Assembly (NCBI GenBank): GCA_910587675.1
Contig: CAJUMU010000014.1
Location: 1-48,563 of the forward strand
Reading direction: 5' to 3'
Length of the DNA stretch: 48,563 nt
Source: an uncultured Alistipes sp.
GTDB lineage: Bacteria; Bacteroidota; Bacteroidia; Bacteroidales; Rikenellaceae
Shown: one piece after another, positions 36,150-44,708 of the stretch
Layout of the letters: every line of letters begins with the position of its first letter
Position numbering within the stretch: the first letter of the stretch is position 1
The notes under the pieces: model-generated
What the model was told of the DNA's origin: nothing
Databases searched by the model: none
What the model saw: only the letters and a program-made list of their open reading frames with translations
Program-made: the position numbers and the translations under genes

Positions 36150-37295
36150 ATGGAAATGAATTTCACTCGCGTTAACGACGATCCGCCGCAGGAGCAGGAC
36201 ACTGCGTTTATGAAACCCGAACCTGCGCACGGATTTACGATTTTGGCCGTCAACACGGGTTCGACGTCCACCAAGATGGCCGTTTACCGAGATCGCACGC
36301 CGATCGTGGAGCTTACGGTGGCGCATTCGGCCGAGGAGATAGCGCGTTTCGCAGTCGTCACCGACCAGTTGGGATGGCGCAAACGGATCATCCTCTCGAC
36401 GCTCGACGAACATGGAATAGAACTCGATACCCTCTCGGCCGTGATAAGCCGAGGGGGTTTATTGCGCCCCATCGAAAGCGGGGTGTACGGCGTCAACAGC
36501 CTCATGATCGACGAGTTGATGCACTGCATGCCTCAGCATGCGTCGAACCTGAGCGCGATGATCGCGGCCGAGATAGCCCGCGAATGCGGCGTGGAGGCCT
36601 ACATAGCCGACCCCGTGGTGGTGGACGAGCGGATGGAGATCGCCAAGTTGTGCGGCATACGCGAGATTCGCCGCCGATCGATATTCCACGCGCTCAACCA
36701 GAAAGCCACGGCGCGCATACATGCCGAAAGCCTCGGACGACGATACGAAGACATGAACTTCGTGATAGCCCACATGGGAGGCGGCATATCCGTCGCGGCG
36801 CATCTGAAGGGGCGCGCCGTAGACTGCAACAACGCTCTCGACGGCGAGGGACCCATTGCGCCCGAGCGTGCGGGGACCATCCCTGCGGGCGCGTTGATAG
36901 ACCTCTGCTACTCGGGGCGTTATACCCACGAGCAGGCGCGGGCACTCATCGTCGGAGGCGGCGGTTTGGTGTCGCTCGCGGGAACCAATTCGGTGAAAGA
37001 GCTCGAACTTCGCGAGAACGAGGGCGACGAGGAGGCCCGCACGGCTCTCGATCTGCTCTGTTACACCGTGGCCAAAGAGATCGGCGCGATGGCCGCCGCG
37101 TTGAGCGGCGAGGTGGACGCCATAATTCTCACGGGAGGCATCGCTTACAGCCGCCGCGTCACCGACGCCATAGCGAGCCGCTGCCGTTTCGTGGCTCCCG
37201 TGACGGTGTATGCCGGCGAGAACGAGTTGCAGTCCCTCGCGCTGAACGCCCTGCGCGTGCTGCGCGGTGAGACGCAACCGAAAATATACGTATAA
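36150..37295 (+). CDS. buk: Butyrate kinase
   Basis: Buk phosphorylates butyrate or related branched acids reversibly, making ATP from butyryl phosphate. The ASKHA family motifs are ILAVNTGSTSTKMAVY, SRGGLLRPIESGVYGVN, IADPVVVDE, RRSIFHALNQKATAR, VIAHMGGGISVAAH, DCNNALDGEGPIAPERAG and ILTGGIAYS. A 20-residue hydrophilic extension precedes the family's normal start, so an ATG at 36210 (MKPEPAHGFTIL) is a good alternative. With ptb it forms the classic Ptb-Buk route. aroQ starts eight bases after the stop. Confidence 0.93.
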   Translation: MEMNFTRVNDDPPQEQDTAFMKPEPAHGFTILAVNTGSTSTKMAVYRDRTPIVELTVAHSAEEIARFAVVTDQLGWRKRIILSTLDEHGIELDTLSAVISRGGLLRPIESGVYGVNSLMIDELMHCMPQHASNLSAMIAAEIARECGVEAYIADPVVVDERMEIAKLCGIREIRRRSIFHALNQKATARIHAESLGRRYEDMNFVIAHMGGGISVAAHLKGRAVDCNNALDGEGPIAPERAGTIPAGALIDLCYSGRYTHEQARALIVGGGGLVSLAGTNSVKELELRENEGDEEARTALDLLCYTVAKEIGAMAAALSGEVDAIILTGGIAYSRRVTDAIASRCRFVAPVTVYAGENELQSLALNALRVLRGETQPKIYV

Positions 37296-37302
37296 AACGA
37301 CC

Positions 37303-37725
37303 ATGAAGAAGATTTTGATACTCAACGGTCCGAACCTCAACCTGCAAGGCACGCGCGACGTGAAGGTTTACGGTTCGACCACGTTCGACGACTGCATCGC
37401 TTCGCTGCGCGAGCGTTACGAGGGGCGCGCCGAGTTCGACTATTTCCAGTCGAACATCGAAGGCGAACTCATCGACGCCGTTCACGCTTCGGTAGGGCGT
37501 TACGACGGCATAGTGTTCAACGCGGGGGGCTATACCCACACCTCGGTCGCGTTGCGCGACGCCGTTTCGGCCGTGGAGACTCCCGTGGTGGAGGTGCACA
37601 TATCGTCGATTCTCGCACGCGAGGAGTTTCGCCATACGTCGATGCTGGCTCCCGTGGCCAAAGGTTCGATAATGGGTTTCGGACTCGACTCGTATCGTCT
37701 CGGCGTGGAGGCTCTGTTGGATTGA
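37303..37725 (+). CDS. aroQ: 3-dehydroquinate dehydratase, type II
   Basis: AroQ dehydrates 3-dehydroquinate in the shikimate pathway to aromatic amino acids. The 140 residues carry ILNGPNLNLQGTRD (family NGPNLN--G-R), the lid with Tyr in VYGSTTFDD, FQSNIEGELIDAVH, NAGGYTHTSVALRDA and EVHISSILAREEFRHTS. The ATG at 37303 is used, because the frame upstream overlaps buk. It appears to ride in the ackA operon with no other aro gene near. Confidence 0.95.
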   Translation: MKKILILNGPNLNLQGTRDVKVYGSTTFDDCIASLRERYEGRAEFDYFQSNIEGELIDAVHASVGRYDGIVFNAGGYTHTSVALRDAVSAVETPVVEVHISSILAREEFRHTSMLAPVAKGSIMGFGLDSYRLGVEALLD

Positions 37726-37738
37726 CGGCGCGCGGGGC

Positions 37739-39208
37739 ATGGCGAACGGGAATCTGAGCGGACGCGTGGCGTCGGGCGTGGCGTGGAGCATATCCGAAAA
37801 GGCGGGTTCCATGTTGTTGCAGGCCGTGGTGAGTATCGTCGTGGCCAACATGCTGGTGCCCTTGGATTTGGGTATCATGGCCGTGCTCACCGTTTTTACC
37901 GCTCTGGCGCAGGTGGTTGTCGACAGCGGTTTTTCGCAGACGCTCATCCGCAAGGCCGACCCCACAGACGGCGATTACAAAGCCGTTTTCCGTTTCAACG
38001 TAATCACATCGATAGTGCTTTACGCGCTGTTGACGGCCTTGTCGCCCGTCGCGGCGCGCTATTACGGATGGCCCGAATTGGCTCGGGTAGCTCCCGTACT
38101 GTTCCTGCTGCTGCCCGTAAACGCACTGTGCGTCATACAGAACACCATCATGGTGCGCGAATTCCGTTTCGCGCAGCTCTCGGCCATAACCTTTGCGGCA
38201 TCGCTCGCGAGCGGTATCGTCGCCGTGGTCATGGCGGTAAGCGGTTGCGGCGTATGGAGTCTCGTCGGACAGCGGGTGAGCATGATGGCCGTAAAGGCCG
38301 CGTTGCTGTGGATTCGCAGTCCGTGGCGGCCGCGCGCGGCATGCAAGGCCTCCTCACTCGGCGAGATGGCTCCGTACAGTCTGCGACTTATGGGCACCGA
38401 CCTTATCACGGCGTTGTACAACAATATCGCGCCGCTGTTTATCGGCAAAATCTATTCGGGCGACGCTTTGGGGTGTTTTAATCAAGCGCAAAAGCTGAAA
38501 GACATGCCCGTAAATTCGGCCATGCAGTCGATACAGAGCGTGACCTTTCCCGCGTTGGCGCGAATAGGCGGCGACGAAACCAAATTCGCCGAGAGCTATC
38601 GTCGCGTGGTTATGGTGACGGCATTCGCAATGTTTCCCGCGATGGCGGGGCTCATCGCCACGGCCGACGACATTTACGCGCTCCTACTCAAGCCCGATTG
38701 GCGGCCCGCCGTGCCGTATTTCCGCATATTGTGTCTGACGGGGATTTTCTATCCGCTCTCGACCATAGCTTACAACATTCTGAAAGTGAGGAGCGACGGC
38801 GGCATAATATTGCGGTTGGAGTTCGTGAAGCGCGCCATGACGACCATTATTCTGATAATAACGATTCCCCGAAGCGTCGAGGCGGTCGCGTGGGGGCTCG
38901 CGGCGTCGGCCGCATGCGAGGCGATCGTGAACACTCTCGCCGCGCGGCGGTATACCTCGCTCGGAATTCGTCGCACGGGGCGGACATTGTTGCCCATATC
39001 GGTCCTGACGTTGTTTATGTATGTCGCTGTCGTCGGCGTGGCGCATCTCACGGCGCACTGGCATGTGGCGCTGCGGCTCGCGACGGAGATATTGTCGGGC
39101 GCTTTGATCTACATGGTCGGCGCATACTTGGCCCGCATGGAGGCTTTCGGCGAGGTGCGAACCATAGTAGCGGAGTTGATCGGGAAAACAAAACGACGCA
39201 TAATATAG
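37739..39208 (+). CDS. Polysaccharide flippase (WzxC-like)
   Basis: The 489-residue protein is almost all membrane helices (about 12-14) and resembles the MOP/oligosaccharide-flippase superfamily of the lipopolysaccharide type: SGVAWSISEKAGSMLLQAVVSIVVANMLVPLDLGIMAVLTVF, GFSQTLIRK and the central LYNNIAPLFIGKIYSGDALGCFNQAQKLKDMPVNS. It probably turns lipid-linked glycan units across the inner membrane. No glycosyltransferases lie beside it; the NeuA/LuxE genes are far away at the other end. It starts 13 bases after aroQ. Confidence 0.87.
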   Translation: MANGNLSGRVASGVAWSISEKAGSMLLQAVVSIVVANMLVPLDLGIMAVLTVFTALAQVVVDSGFSQTLIRKADPTDGDYKAVFRFNVITSIVLYALLTALSPVAARYYGWPELARVAPVLFLLLPVNALCVIQNTIMVREFRFAQLSAITFAASLASGIVAVVMAVSGCGVWSLVGQRVSMMAVKAALLWIRSPWRPRAACKASSLGEMAPYSLRLMGTDLITALYNNIAPLFIGKIYSGDALGCFNQAQKLKDMPVNSAMQSIQSVTFPALARIGGDETKFAESYRRVVMVTAFAMFPAMAGLIATADDIYALLLKPDWRPAVPYFRILCLTGIFYPLSTIAYNILKVRSDGGIILRLEFVKRAMTTIILIITIPRSVEAVAWGLAASAACEAIVNTLAARRYTSLGIRRTGRTLLPISVLTLFMYVAVVGVAHLTAHWHVALRLATEILSGALIYMVGAYLARMEAFGEVRTIVAELIGKTKRRII

Positions 39209-39344
39209 GCGCAAGCCGTTGACGGCGCTCGCGCTGTTCGATGTATCCGCCACGGAGCAGGTCGCGTGTGAATAGCTGCATTTCGGGCTTACGGACCAAT
39301 ATACGCTAATATCTGCAAATAAAAATTCACATTTCTTTCAAGTT

Positions 39345-39377
39345 TTTGCAGATGCGAGACAAAATCCCATAACTTTG
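39345..39377 (+). promoter_or_regulatory. Bacteroidota-type promoter of the TPR regulator
   Basis: TTTG (39345-39348), 21 bases, then TAACTTTG (39370-39377), about 30 bases before the ATG. Confidence 0.68.
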
Positions 39378-39408
39378 TGACGTAAACCAATACTCACAAC
39401 AGCTCATT

Positions 39409-41136
39409 ATGATACATAAGAATCTTTTCATACTATCGCTGCTGTTTCTCGCCGCATGCGGAACGGCCTATCGTCCCGATCTCAACAAGGCTGAAGCTCT
39501 TATGATCGATCATCCCGACAGTTCGTTGAATATCCTCGAAAAGATCCGCATCGAACGCGTCCGCGGTCGCAAGAACAAGGCGAAGTACGCGTTGCTCTAC
39601 TCGCAGGCGCTCGACAAGAATTATATCGACGTCGAGAGCGATTCGATAATCCGCGTCGCCCGCGACTATTACGCCCATCGCGGCTCGAACGAAGAAAGGG
39701 CGCAAGCATTTTACTATTACGGTATCGTCGCGAACAACGCAGGCGACATCGACGAGGCGATGAAAGCCTTTATTCCTGCCAGAATATATGCTGAAAAGAC
39801 CGACAACGAATATGTCAAAGGTTTGATCTACTCGGCGATAGGTAATTTGTATTACGATCAAAACAGTCTCGCCGAAGCCATCGAGCAATTCGACAAAGCC
39901 GAAGAGTCGTTTATCAAAACAGGGCGTTTGATGAATCAGTTTGTTACTGTGTATAGAAAAGGTACAATATATAGAATGTTAAGTCAAGATAGTATCGCAT
40001 TATATAATCTGCAAAATGCCGAATATATCGCGCGTATATTAAAGGATACCACGTCTATAATCAATATAAATTTGAGTATAGCGATGTGTAGAATACACAA
40101 TAGTAATGACGTGAATTATATTGTCAAACACAAGAACGACCTCTTTAACATATATAAGCAATATAATAAAAATACTATTCCTCCCTCTCATTATATGCCC
40201 ATTGGCCAAATTTATTTCAAAATTAATGATATTGATTCTACAAACTATTTTCTTCGTGGATACTTGCTTGATAACCAACATTCAAATACAAATAATATAG
40301 GAATATATGCAACTTTATCTCAAAATGAAAAAAGAGCAAAAAATTTCGAAAAAGCTTTGGAATATAGAGAACTCTACAACAGTCTTTCTGATTCATTAAC
40401 TAAAATTCAAACTGAGAATCATATCGAAAAATTAGAACAAAAATACAAAGCGCAATATCTTCAACGTTCATATGAAATACTCGAAGCGAAACACAAATTG
40501 CAAAAGGTATCTAATTCGTTGATTATGATTCTTACAACCATTATCGGTGGCGTCGTGCTATTTTTGTACAGGTATATTATGATGCGTAATAACCAAAAGA
40601 TTGAAGAGTATCGACTGTATATCGAAGATGTGGATTCGAATTACGATAATTTGACGTTGAAGTATAAACATCTGAAGGAGCTGGCAGCATCTCAATGCGA
40701 AACTGCGGATAAATTGTTGCAATTGCTCGGACGTCGAATCGATTCCTTGAAGAAGTTGTGCGATATCTCGATAACAAGCGTTCTTCCTCATAAATTCAAA
40801 GAGAGATTCAAGGAATATATCAATCTTGAGAATAAGGACAACAAAGCGATGGCCGAAGATATGATTACGTTGGCGAATATAATGTATAACAATACGATTG
40901 CGCGTATTGATGCCAAATACGGTCTTACGGATCATGAGAAAACATTTTGCGCGTGCGTCATTTTGGATTTTAGCAAAGAGGAGATTCGCGTATTGTTCAA
41001 CCATACCAACATCGCGAGCATTTACAATACGAGATGTAAAATAAGGGACAAGTTCGGAATGAAGGGTTCGACATCGGACTTACTCAAATATATAATAGCG
41101 ATGAGAGATAATCCTGAAATTGCCGATGATAATTAA
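39409..41136 (+). CDS. Membrane-anchored TPR protein with C-terminal HTH-like region
   Basis: The 575-residue protein starts with a lipoprotein signal (LFLAACGT, Cys17), followed by about six tetratricopeptide-like helix pairs (residues 40-330), a coiled stretch, one membrane helix (about 372-388), a second coiled region, and a C-terminal part (about 505-565, LTDHEKTFCACVILDFSKEEIRVLFNH-NIASIYNTRCKIRDKFG) that resembles a LuxR-type helix-turn-helix. Such one-protein sensors with TPR outside and HTH inside are common in Bacteroidota. The adjacent secreted protein may be its target. Composition changes from GC-rich to AT-rich near 39940, inside the gene. Confidence 0.72.
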   Translation: MIHKNLFILSLLFLAACGTAYRPDLNKAEALMIDHPDSSLNILEKIRIERVRGRKNKAKYALLYSQALDKNYIDVESDSIIRVARDYYAHRGSNEERAQAFYYYGIVANNAGDIDEAMKAFIPARIYAEKTDNEYVKGLIYSAIGNLYYDQNSLAEAIEQFDKAEESFIKTGRLMNQFVTVYRKGTIYRMLSQDSIALYNLQNAEYIARILKDTTSIININLSIAMCRIHNSNDVNYIVKHKNDLFNIYKQYNKNTIPPSHYMPIGQIYFKINDIDSTNYFLRGYLLDNQHSNTNNIGIYATLSQNEKRAKNFEKALEYRELYNSLSDSLTKIQTENHIEKLEQKYKAQYLQRSYEILEAKHKLQKVSNSLIMILTTIIGGVVLFLYRYIMMRNNQKIEEYRLYIEDVDSNYDNLTLKYKHLKELAASQCETADKLLQLLGRRIDSLKKLCDISITSVLPHKFKERFKEYINLENKDNKAMAEDMITLANIMYNNTIARIDAKYGLTDHEKTFCACVILDFSKEEIRVLFNHTNIASIYNTRCKIRDKFGMKGSTSDLLKYIIAMRDNPEIADDN

Positions 41137-41288
41137 TTGTCAATAAGCGAGTTAGATGCTAAGGGGTAAATGCTTGATAATCTGCCCCTTGCGGATATTA
41201 TATTGGGGTGATTATAAGTTATTGGTTGCCAGCGTATTATAATGTTGTATATGAGATATAAGGATTAGGAAAACCCTCGGGTATACTC

Positions 41289-41296
41289 TACTTTTG
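41289..41296 (+). promoter_or_regulatory. -7 box before the DUF3244-like gene
   Basis: TACTTTTG fits the -7 consensus 36 bases before the ATG. TTAG about 20 bases upstream (near 41265) differs by one base from TTTG/TTG. So the small gene likely has its own regulated promoter rather than being read through. Confidence 0.5.
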
Positions 41297-41332
41297 TGAA
41301 AACACAAGGCTATTAACTTAATCTCAATTATT

Positions 41333-41728
41333 ATGAAAAAACTTTTTATGTTATTGATTGCAATAGGTAGTATTGTTATCAATGGAATTTGTTATGCTAA
41401 TATTGACACTCCTACAAAGGAGCCTACACGAGAAGAGATTAATATAGAAAAGACATTTGATCCTCCTATCCCTCGTCCCCGTTCTGCCGTTGAGCTTATC
41501 GAAGCATACCTCAACCGCACGGATTCTACAATAGAGGTATATTTCAACTATATGTTCGGTAACGTCACCGTGACGATCGAGGACGCTGCGGGAAATGTCG
41601 TGACCTCTCAGGTTTGTGATACCGACGCCGATGAGGTTCTCCTCCTCGCAGCTCCCGAAGCAGAGGGCGAATATACGATAAAAATAGCAGGCCAAGACCT
41701 CTCGGCAGAGGGCGTGTTTGCTATATAA
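41333..41728 (+). CDS. Small secreted protein, DUF3244-like
   Basis: The 131-residue protein has a signal peptide (MKKLFMLLIAIGSIVINGICYA|N), a polar linker rich in Pro and Thr, and a beta-sandwich-like domain (SAVELIEAYLNRTDSTIEVYFNYMFGNVTVTIEDAAGNVVTSQVC...EGEYTIKIAGQDLSAEGVF), which fits the DUF3244 pattern of secreted proteins encoded beside TPR/HTH regulators in this phylum. No catalytic motif. It lies 196 bases after the regulator gene with its own promoter and terminator. The function of the family is unknown to me. Confidence 0.7.
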   Translation: MKKLFMLLIAIGSIVINGICYANIDTPTKEPTREEINIEKTFDPPIPRPRSAVELIEAYLNRTDSTIEVYFNYMFGNVTVTIEDAAGNVVTSQVCDTDADEVLLLAAPEAEGEYTIKIAGQDLSAEGVFAI

Positions 41729-41749
41729 TGGTTACTTACTTAGTCGAGA

Positions 41750-41782
41750 GTGCCCATAAACTTCTTATGGGCACCTTCTTTT
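41750..41782 (+). terminator. Intrinsic terminator of the DUF3244-like gene
   Basis: GTGCCCATAA (41750-41759) and TTATGGGCAC (41765-41774) form a perfect 10-bp stem with a 5-base loop, followed by CTTCTTTT. Confidence 0.88.
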
Positions 41783-41918
41783 AGACTCGTGCGCAGACGC
41801 GTTCCGACCGTCTCGAAATGCGAGTAACTGTTGCGAGCAACATGGTATTTACGGATCTGTTCCTTTGACGAGGATCGAACGGGACGGTGTAATCTTTGTC
41901 TCACAAACAACATTACGC

Positions 41919-42188
41919 ATGATGAAAGTAAAAGATTGCAACTTCAAAATCGGAGAGCTCTACATATTCAGTCCGAGCGAGCATTGGGCCAAGACCGACC
42001 CTCTGCTGTGGGGAATATTCGATAAACAGACTCCCGACGGACAAATTATGCTCGAAGCCTCCACGCGCGACTTCATTAACTTTACTCTTTGGAAACCTTT
42101 GCCTCCCGAGTATGTCTATTGCCGCTTGGCGACTCGCGCCGAATTGCGTGATTTCGTATTCAACAGCAGCGTCTGGCAGTCGTTGTAA
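41919..42188 (+). CDS. Small hypothetical protein
   Basis: The 89-residue product (MMKVKDCNFKIGELYIFSPSEHWAKTDPLLWGIFDK...) is rich in aromatic residues, without signal peptide or membrane helix, and ends LRDFVFNSSVWQSL. I do not recognise a characterised family. Two adjacent ATG codons (41919, 41922) are equally possible starts; an upstream TTG frame has no support. It has its own terminator and stands alone, so it is probably a free-standing conserved cytoplasmic protein. Confidence 0.65.
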   Translation: MMKVKDCNFKIGELYIFSPSEHWAKTDPLLWGIFDKQTPDGQIMLEASTRDFINFTLWKPLPPEYVYCRLATRAELRDFVFNSSVWQSL

Positions 42189-42215
42189 TCACTGCCGCTA
42201 ATAAAACAGTATCGA

Positions 42216-42247
42216 GGAGCGACCGCAAAGTCGCTCCTTCGTTTTTT
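42216..42247 (+). terminator. Intrinsic terminator of the small hypothetical gene
   Basis: GGAGCGAC (42216-42223) and GTCGCTCC (42230-42237) pair perfectly around CGCAAA, followed by TTCGTTTTTT. Confidence 0.88.
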
Positions 42248-42311
42248 CCGAAACCCGCCGCGCGACAGATGTTTTGTACGAGGTTTGCATTACGACGCGC
42301 AAACGATAATC

Positions 42312-43553
42312 ATGACCGAAAAAGAGTTGCATGCCGAAGCCCTGCGCTATCATTCGCAAAACGGAGCGGGAAAGTTGGAGATCTGTCCCACGAAACCCGT
42401 AAACACTCCTGAAGATCTGTCGCTGGCCTACTCCCCGGGAGTGGCGGCTCCGTCGCTCGCCATCGCGGTCGATCCCGAACGCGTTTACGACTATACCCGC
42501 CGCGGCAATCTCGTCGGCGTCATATCCAACGGCTCCGCCGTGCTGGGCCTCGGAAATATAGGCGCGTTGGCGGCCAAGCCCGTTATGGAGGGCAAATGTG
42601 TGTTGTTCAAAACTATGGCGGGGATCGACGCTTTCGATATAGAGATCGACGCGCAGGATCCCGATACCTTCGTCGAATGCGTGCAACACATCGCGCCCAC
42701 TTTCGGCGGCATAAACCTCGAAGACATAAAGGCTCCCGAGTGTTTCGAGATAGAACGCCGCCTGATCGAGTCCCTCGACATTCCCGTAATGCACGACGAC
42801 CAGCACGGCACTGCCATCATCGTCACCGCCGCGCTCATAAATGCCGCCGTCTGCATCGGAAAAGAGATGAGCTCCATGCGCATCGTAATCAACGGAGCGG
42901 GCGCCGCGGCCATAGCTTCGGCGCGAATGCTTCGGCGCTCGGGTATCCCCGCCGAAAACATTGTCTTGTGCGACAGCCGTGGGGTAGTCGCTACCTCGCG
43001 CGACGATCTTACTCCCAAGAAACGCGAATTCGCGACCTCGCGACTGTCGGGCGCTCTCGCCCAAGCCGTCGTCGACGCAGATGTGTTTCTCGGGGTGTCG
43101 AAAGCGGGCCTGCTCACCGCGCCGATGGTACGCACGATGGCCGAACGTCCCGTAATTCTCGCGCTGGCGAATCCCGACCCCGAGATAACGAGGGATGAAG
43201 CGCTCGCGGCGCGCCCTGACGCCATATACGCCTCGGGACGTTCCGACGTGCCTAATCAAGTCAACAATCTTTTGGGATTTCCTTATATATTTCGCGGCGC
43301 GCTCGATGTGCGTGCCCGACGCATCAATTACGCCATGAAGTTCGCCGCCGCCGAAGCCTTGGCCGGCCTCGCTCGCCGTCCGGTGCCCGAGGAGGTCCGC
43401 CGTCTGCTCGGTCGTCCCGACGCGATTTTCGGCCCCGACTACCTTATCCCTTCGCCGTTCGATCCGCGTCTTCGCGACATAGTGCCCGCAGCCGTTGCCA
43501 AAGCCGCGATAGAATCCGGTGTCGCGAACCGCCATCCGATTCCGATGGATTAG
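42312..43553 (+). CDS. Malic enzyme without phosphotransacetylase domain
   Basis: The enzyme oxidatively decarboxylates malate to pyruvate, probably with NADP. The 413 residues carry YSPGVAAPSLAIA, FKTMAGIDAFDIEID, EDIKAPECFEIERRL, MHDDQHGTAII, the dinucleotide motif INGAGAAAIASARML, LANPDPEI and GRSDVPNQVNNLLGFPYIFRGALD. The common MaeB type in this phylum has a further C-terminal phosphotransacetylase-like half of over 300 residues; here the protein stops at the domain border (IESGVANRHPIPMD). The gene looks intact, so this may be a natural short form. The mobile-element junction starts 50 bases downstream. Confidence 0.88.
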   Translation: MTEKELHAEALRYHSQNGAGKLEICPTKPVNTPEDLSLAYSPGVAAPSLAIAVDPERVYDYTRRGNLVGVISNGSAVLGLGNIGALAAKPVMEGKCVLFKTMAGIDAFDIEIDAQDPDTFVECVQHIAPTFGGINLEDIKAPECFEIERRLIESLDIPVMHDDQHGTAIIVTAALINAAVCIGKEMSSMRIVINGAGAAAIASARMLRRSGIPAENIVLCDSRGVVATSRDDLTPKKREFATSRLSGALAQAVVDADVFLGVSKAGLLTAPMVRTMAERPVILALANPDPEITRDEALAARPDAIYASGRSDVPNQVNNLLGFPYIFRGALDVRARRINYAMKFAAAEALAGLARRPVPEEVRRLLGRPDAIFGPDYLIPSPFDPRLRDIVPAAVAKAAIESGVANRHPIPMD

Positions 43554-43569
43554 CCCGTCGCAAGAGACA

Positions 43570-43604
43570 AAAAAAGCAGTCAGAAATAATCTAACTGCTT
43601 TTTT
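43570..43604. terminator. Hairpin terminator beside the tRNA-Phe remnant
   Basis: AAAAAAGCAGT (43570-43580) pairs perfectly with ACTGCTTTTTT (43594-43604). It works on both strands: for the malic enzyme on plus, and on minus as the original terminator of the tRNA gene whose 3' piece adjoins it. Confidence 0.85.
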
Positions 43605-43650
43605 GCGTGGTACCACCAGGAATCGAACCGGGGACACAAGGATTTTCAGT
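43605..43650 (-). pseudogene. 3' fragment of a tRNA-Phe gene (likely att site)
   Basis: On the minus strand ACTGAAAATCCTTGTGTCCC is followed by CGGTTCGATTCCTGG and TGGTACCA. This is the anticodon loop (GAA), the 3' anticodon stem, variable loop, T arm (TTCGATT) and acceptor end of tRNA-Phe. The 5' half is missing: the bases before the anticodon loop (TTAATT...) cannot pair with TCCTTG. The T stem has one mismatch. Integrases often use exactly this 3' part of a tRNA, leaving such a displaced fragment at one junction. Confidence 0.75.
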
Positions 43651-43958
43651 AATTAATCAATAGCCTATCGATTGGCTAATAATCACTGTTTTGTCCTCTG
43701 CATCAAGCAGCGTGGTTAAAACATTTTGGAAAACAAGATTGGTTGTTTTCTTGGTTAATAAATCAAGTTATCTTTTGCTCTACAACTCGCACTAGCCCGA
43801 TGTGGAAAAGGGATAGATGCAACTTGTAAATGTTCAGTCTAGCTATTCTTTTAACCCTAGTAGGCAGCATAGGTAATATGGCATAGTTCTGTCAAGCCTA
43901 GTCTTACATTATAAAGTTGGCAGACGGATTTAAATTACACAATTTACAGTCTAGCTAG
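43651..43958. other. AT-rich junction of the putative integrated element
   Basis: No gene is seen between the tRNA remnant and the first terminator of the element. An 11-base direct repeat CAGTCTAGCTA occurs at 43835-43845 and 43947-43957; short direct repeats near an att site can be integrase arm-binding sites, but this is a guess. A GCATAGGTAATATGGCATAG near-repeat lies between them. Confidence 0.4.
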
Positions 43959-44007
43959 AAAAAGGGGGAATAAGTCCTATAAAACATAAAAGTTATTCCC
44001 CCTTTTT
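43959..44007. terminator. Perfect 15-bp terminator of the element operon
   Basis: AAAAAGGGGGAATAA (43959-43973) and TTATTCCCCCTTTTT (43993-44007) are exact complements. On the minus strand it ends the operon that runs from about 48302 to 44094. The 86 bases between it and the last gene show nothing else. Confidence 0.88.
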
Positions 44008-44093
44008 GTGTACTGATAATCCTAAAAAAATGAGTTAAAAACGGGTTGGCTATATATCTCCAGTCAGTAGATGAGCAGCCAATACCTTTCGTT

Positions 44094-44648
44094 TTACCAT
44101 AACTTATGCTCTGGATATTCTTTTATGAATGTAAGGATTTTTTCTTTTGTCATACCATCTGGGGCATCGTCTATGTCGATGGATCGAACATCGTAACCAA
44201 CAACTTTGCCATCCTCTACATAGCTATATGCCCATATTGTGAAAGTTTTTTTAGTGTTATCTAAGAAAATAATAGTAATACATAGGCCACCCATCCTGTG
44301 GGGAGAAACTTGTCCTATGGCAAATTTGCTTTTAAGTATTGATTTGTATGCCATTAACTCTTCTCTATTTGTGTCACCGTTATAGCAGGCGTCAAAATAT
44401 TTGCGAAGGACACGGAAGTAATCATTGTCACACCAATCTTCCTCTGTCCAATCCCCGAAACGAATGTCATTTAAACAGCTAGGAGGCATGGAATCTACTT
44501 CTTTATCAACCTCTTCATCCGCTTTTTCTATTGGTGCTACAGAGCTAGTCGTATTAGACGTACTAACTTGTGTGTTTTGGGTATTGGAGTGATTATTACA
44601 AGCACCCAAGACCAATAGGGCAATTGCTGGTATTATAAATCTTTTCAT
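44094..44648 (-). CDS. Putative lipoprotein of the island operon
   Basis: The 184-residue protein starts MKRFIIPAIALLVLGACNNH, a clear lipoprotein signal with Cys17. A Ser/Thr/Asn-rich and then acidic linker (residues 20-55) leads to a compact domain with RFGDWTEEDWCDNDYFRVLRKYFDACYNG and a beta-rich end. No known family is recognised. The chosen ATG (44646-44648) places the signal at the N-terminus; 20 codons upstream are open but look like leader. It is the last gene of the minus-strand series, 60 bases after the previous one. Confidence 0.65.
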   Translation of the reverse strand: MKRFIIPAIALLVLGACNNHSNTQNTQVSTSNTTSSVAPIEKADEEVDKEVDSMPPSCLNDIRFGDWTEEDWCDNDYFRVLRKYFDACYNGDTNREELMAYKSILKSKFAIGQVSPHRMGGLCITIIFLDNTKKTFTIWAYSYVEDGKVVGYDVRSIDIDDAPDGMTKEKILTFIKEYPEHKLW

Positions 44649-44708
44649 GGTTTTAATGAGGTTTATATGTACATTACTTTGTTGCATAATGAGGTAATCG
44701 CAGTTCAT

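Noticed and set aside
41868..41895. A tRNA T-arm-like piece (GAGGATCGAACGGGAC)
   Set aside because: The flanking bases do not pair as a T stem and no acceptor or anticodon arm adjoins; similarity to the tRNA remnant at 43605 is chance.
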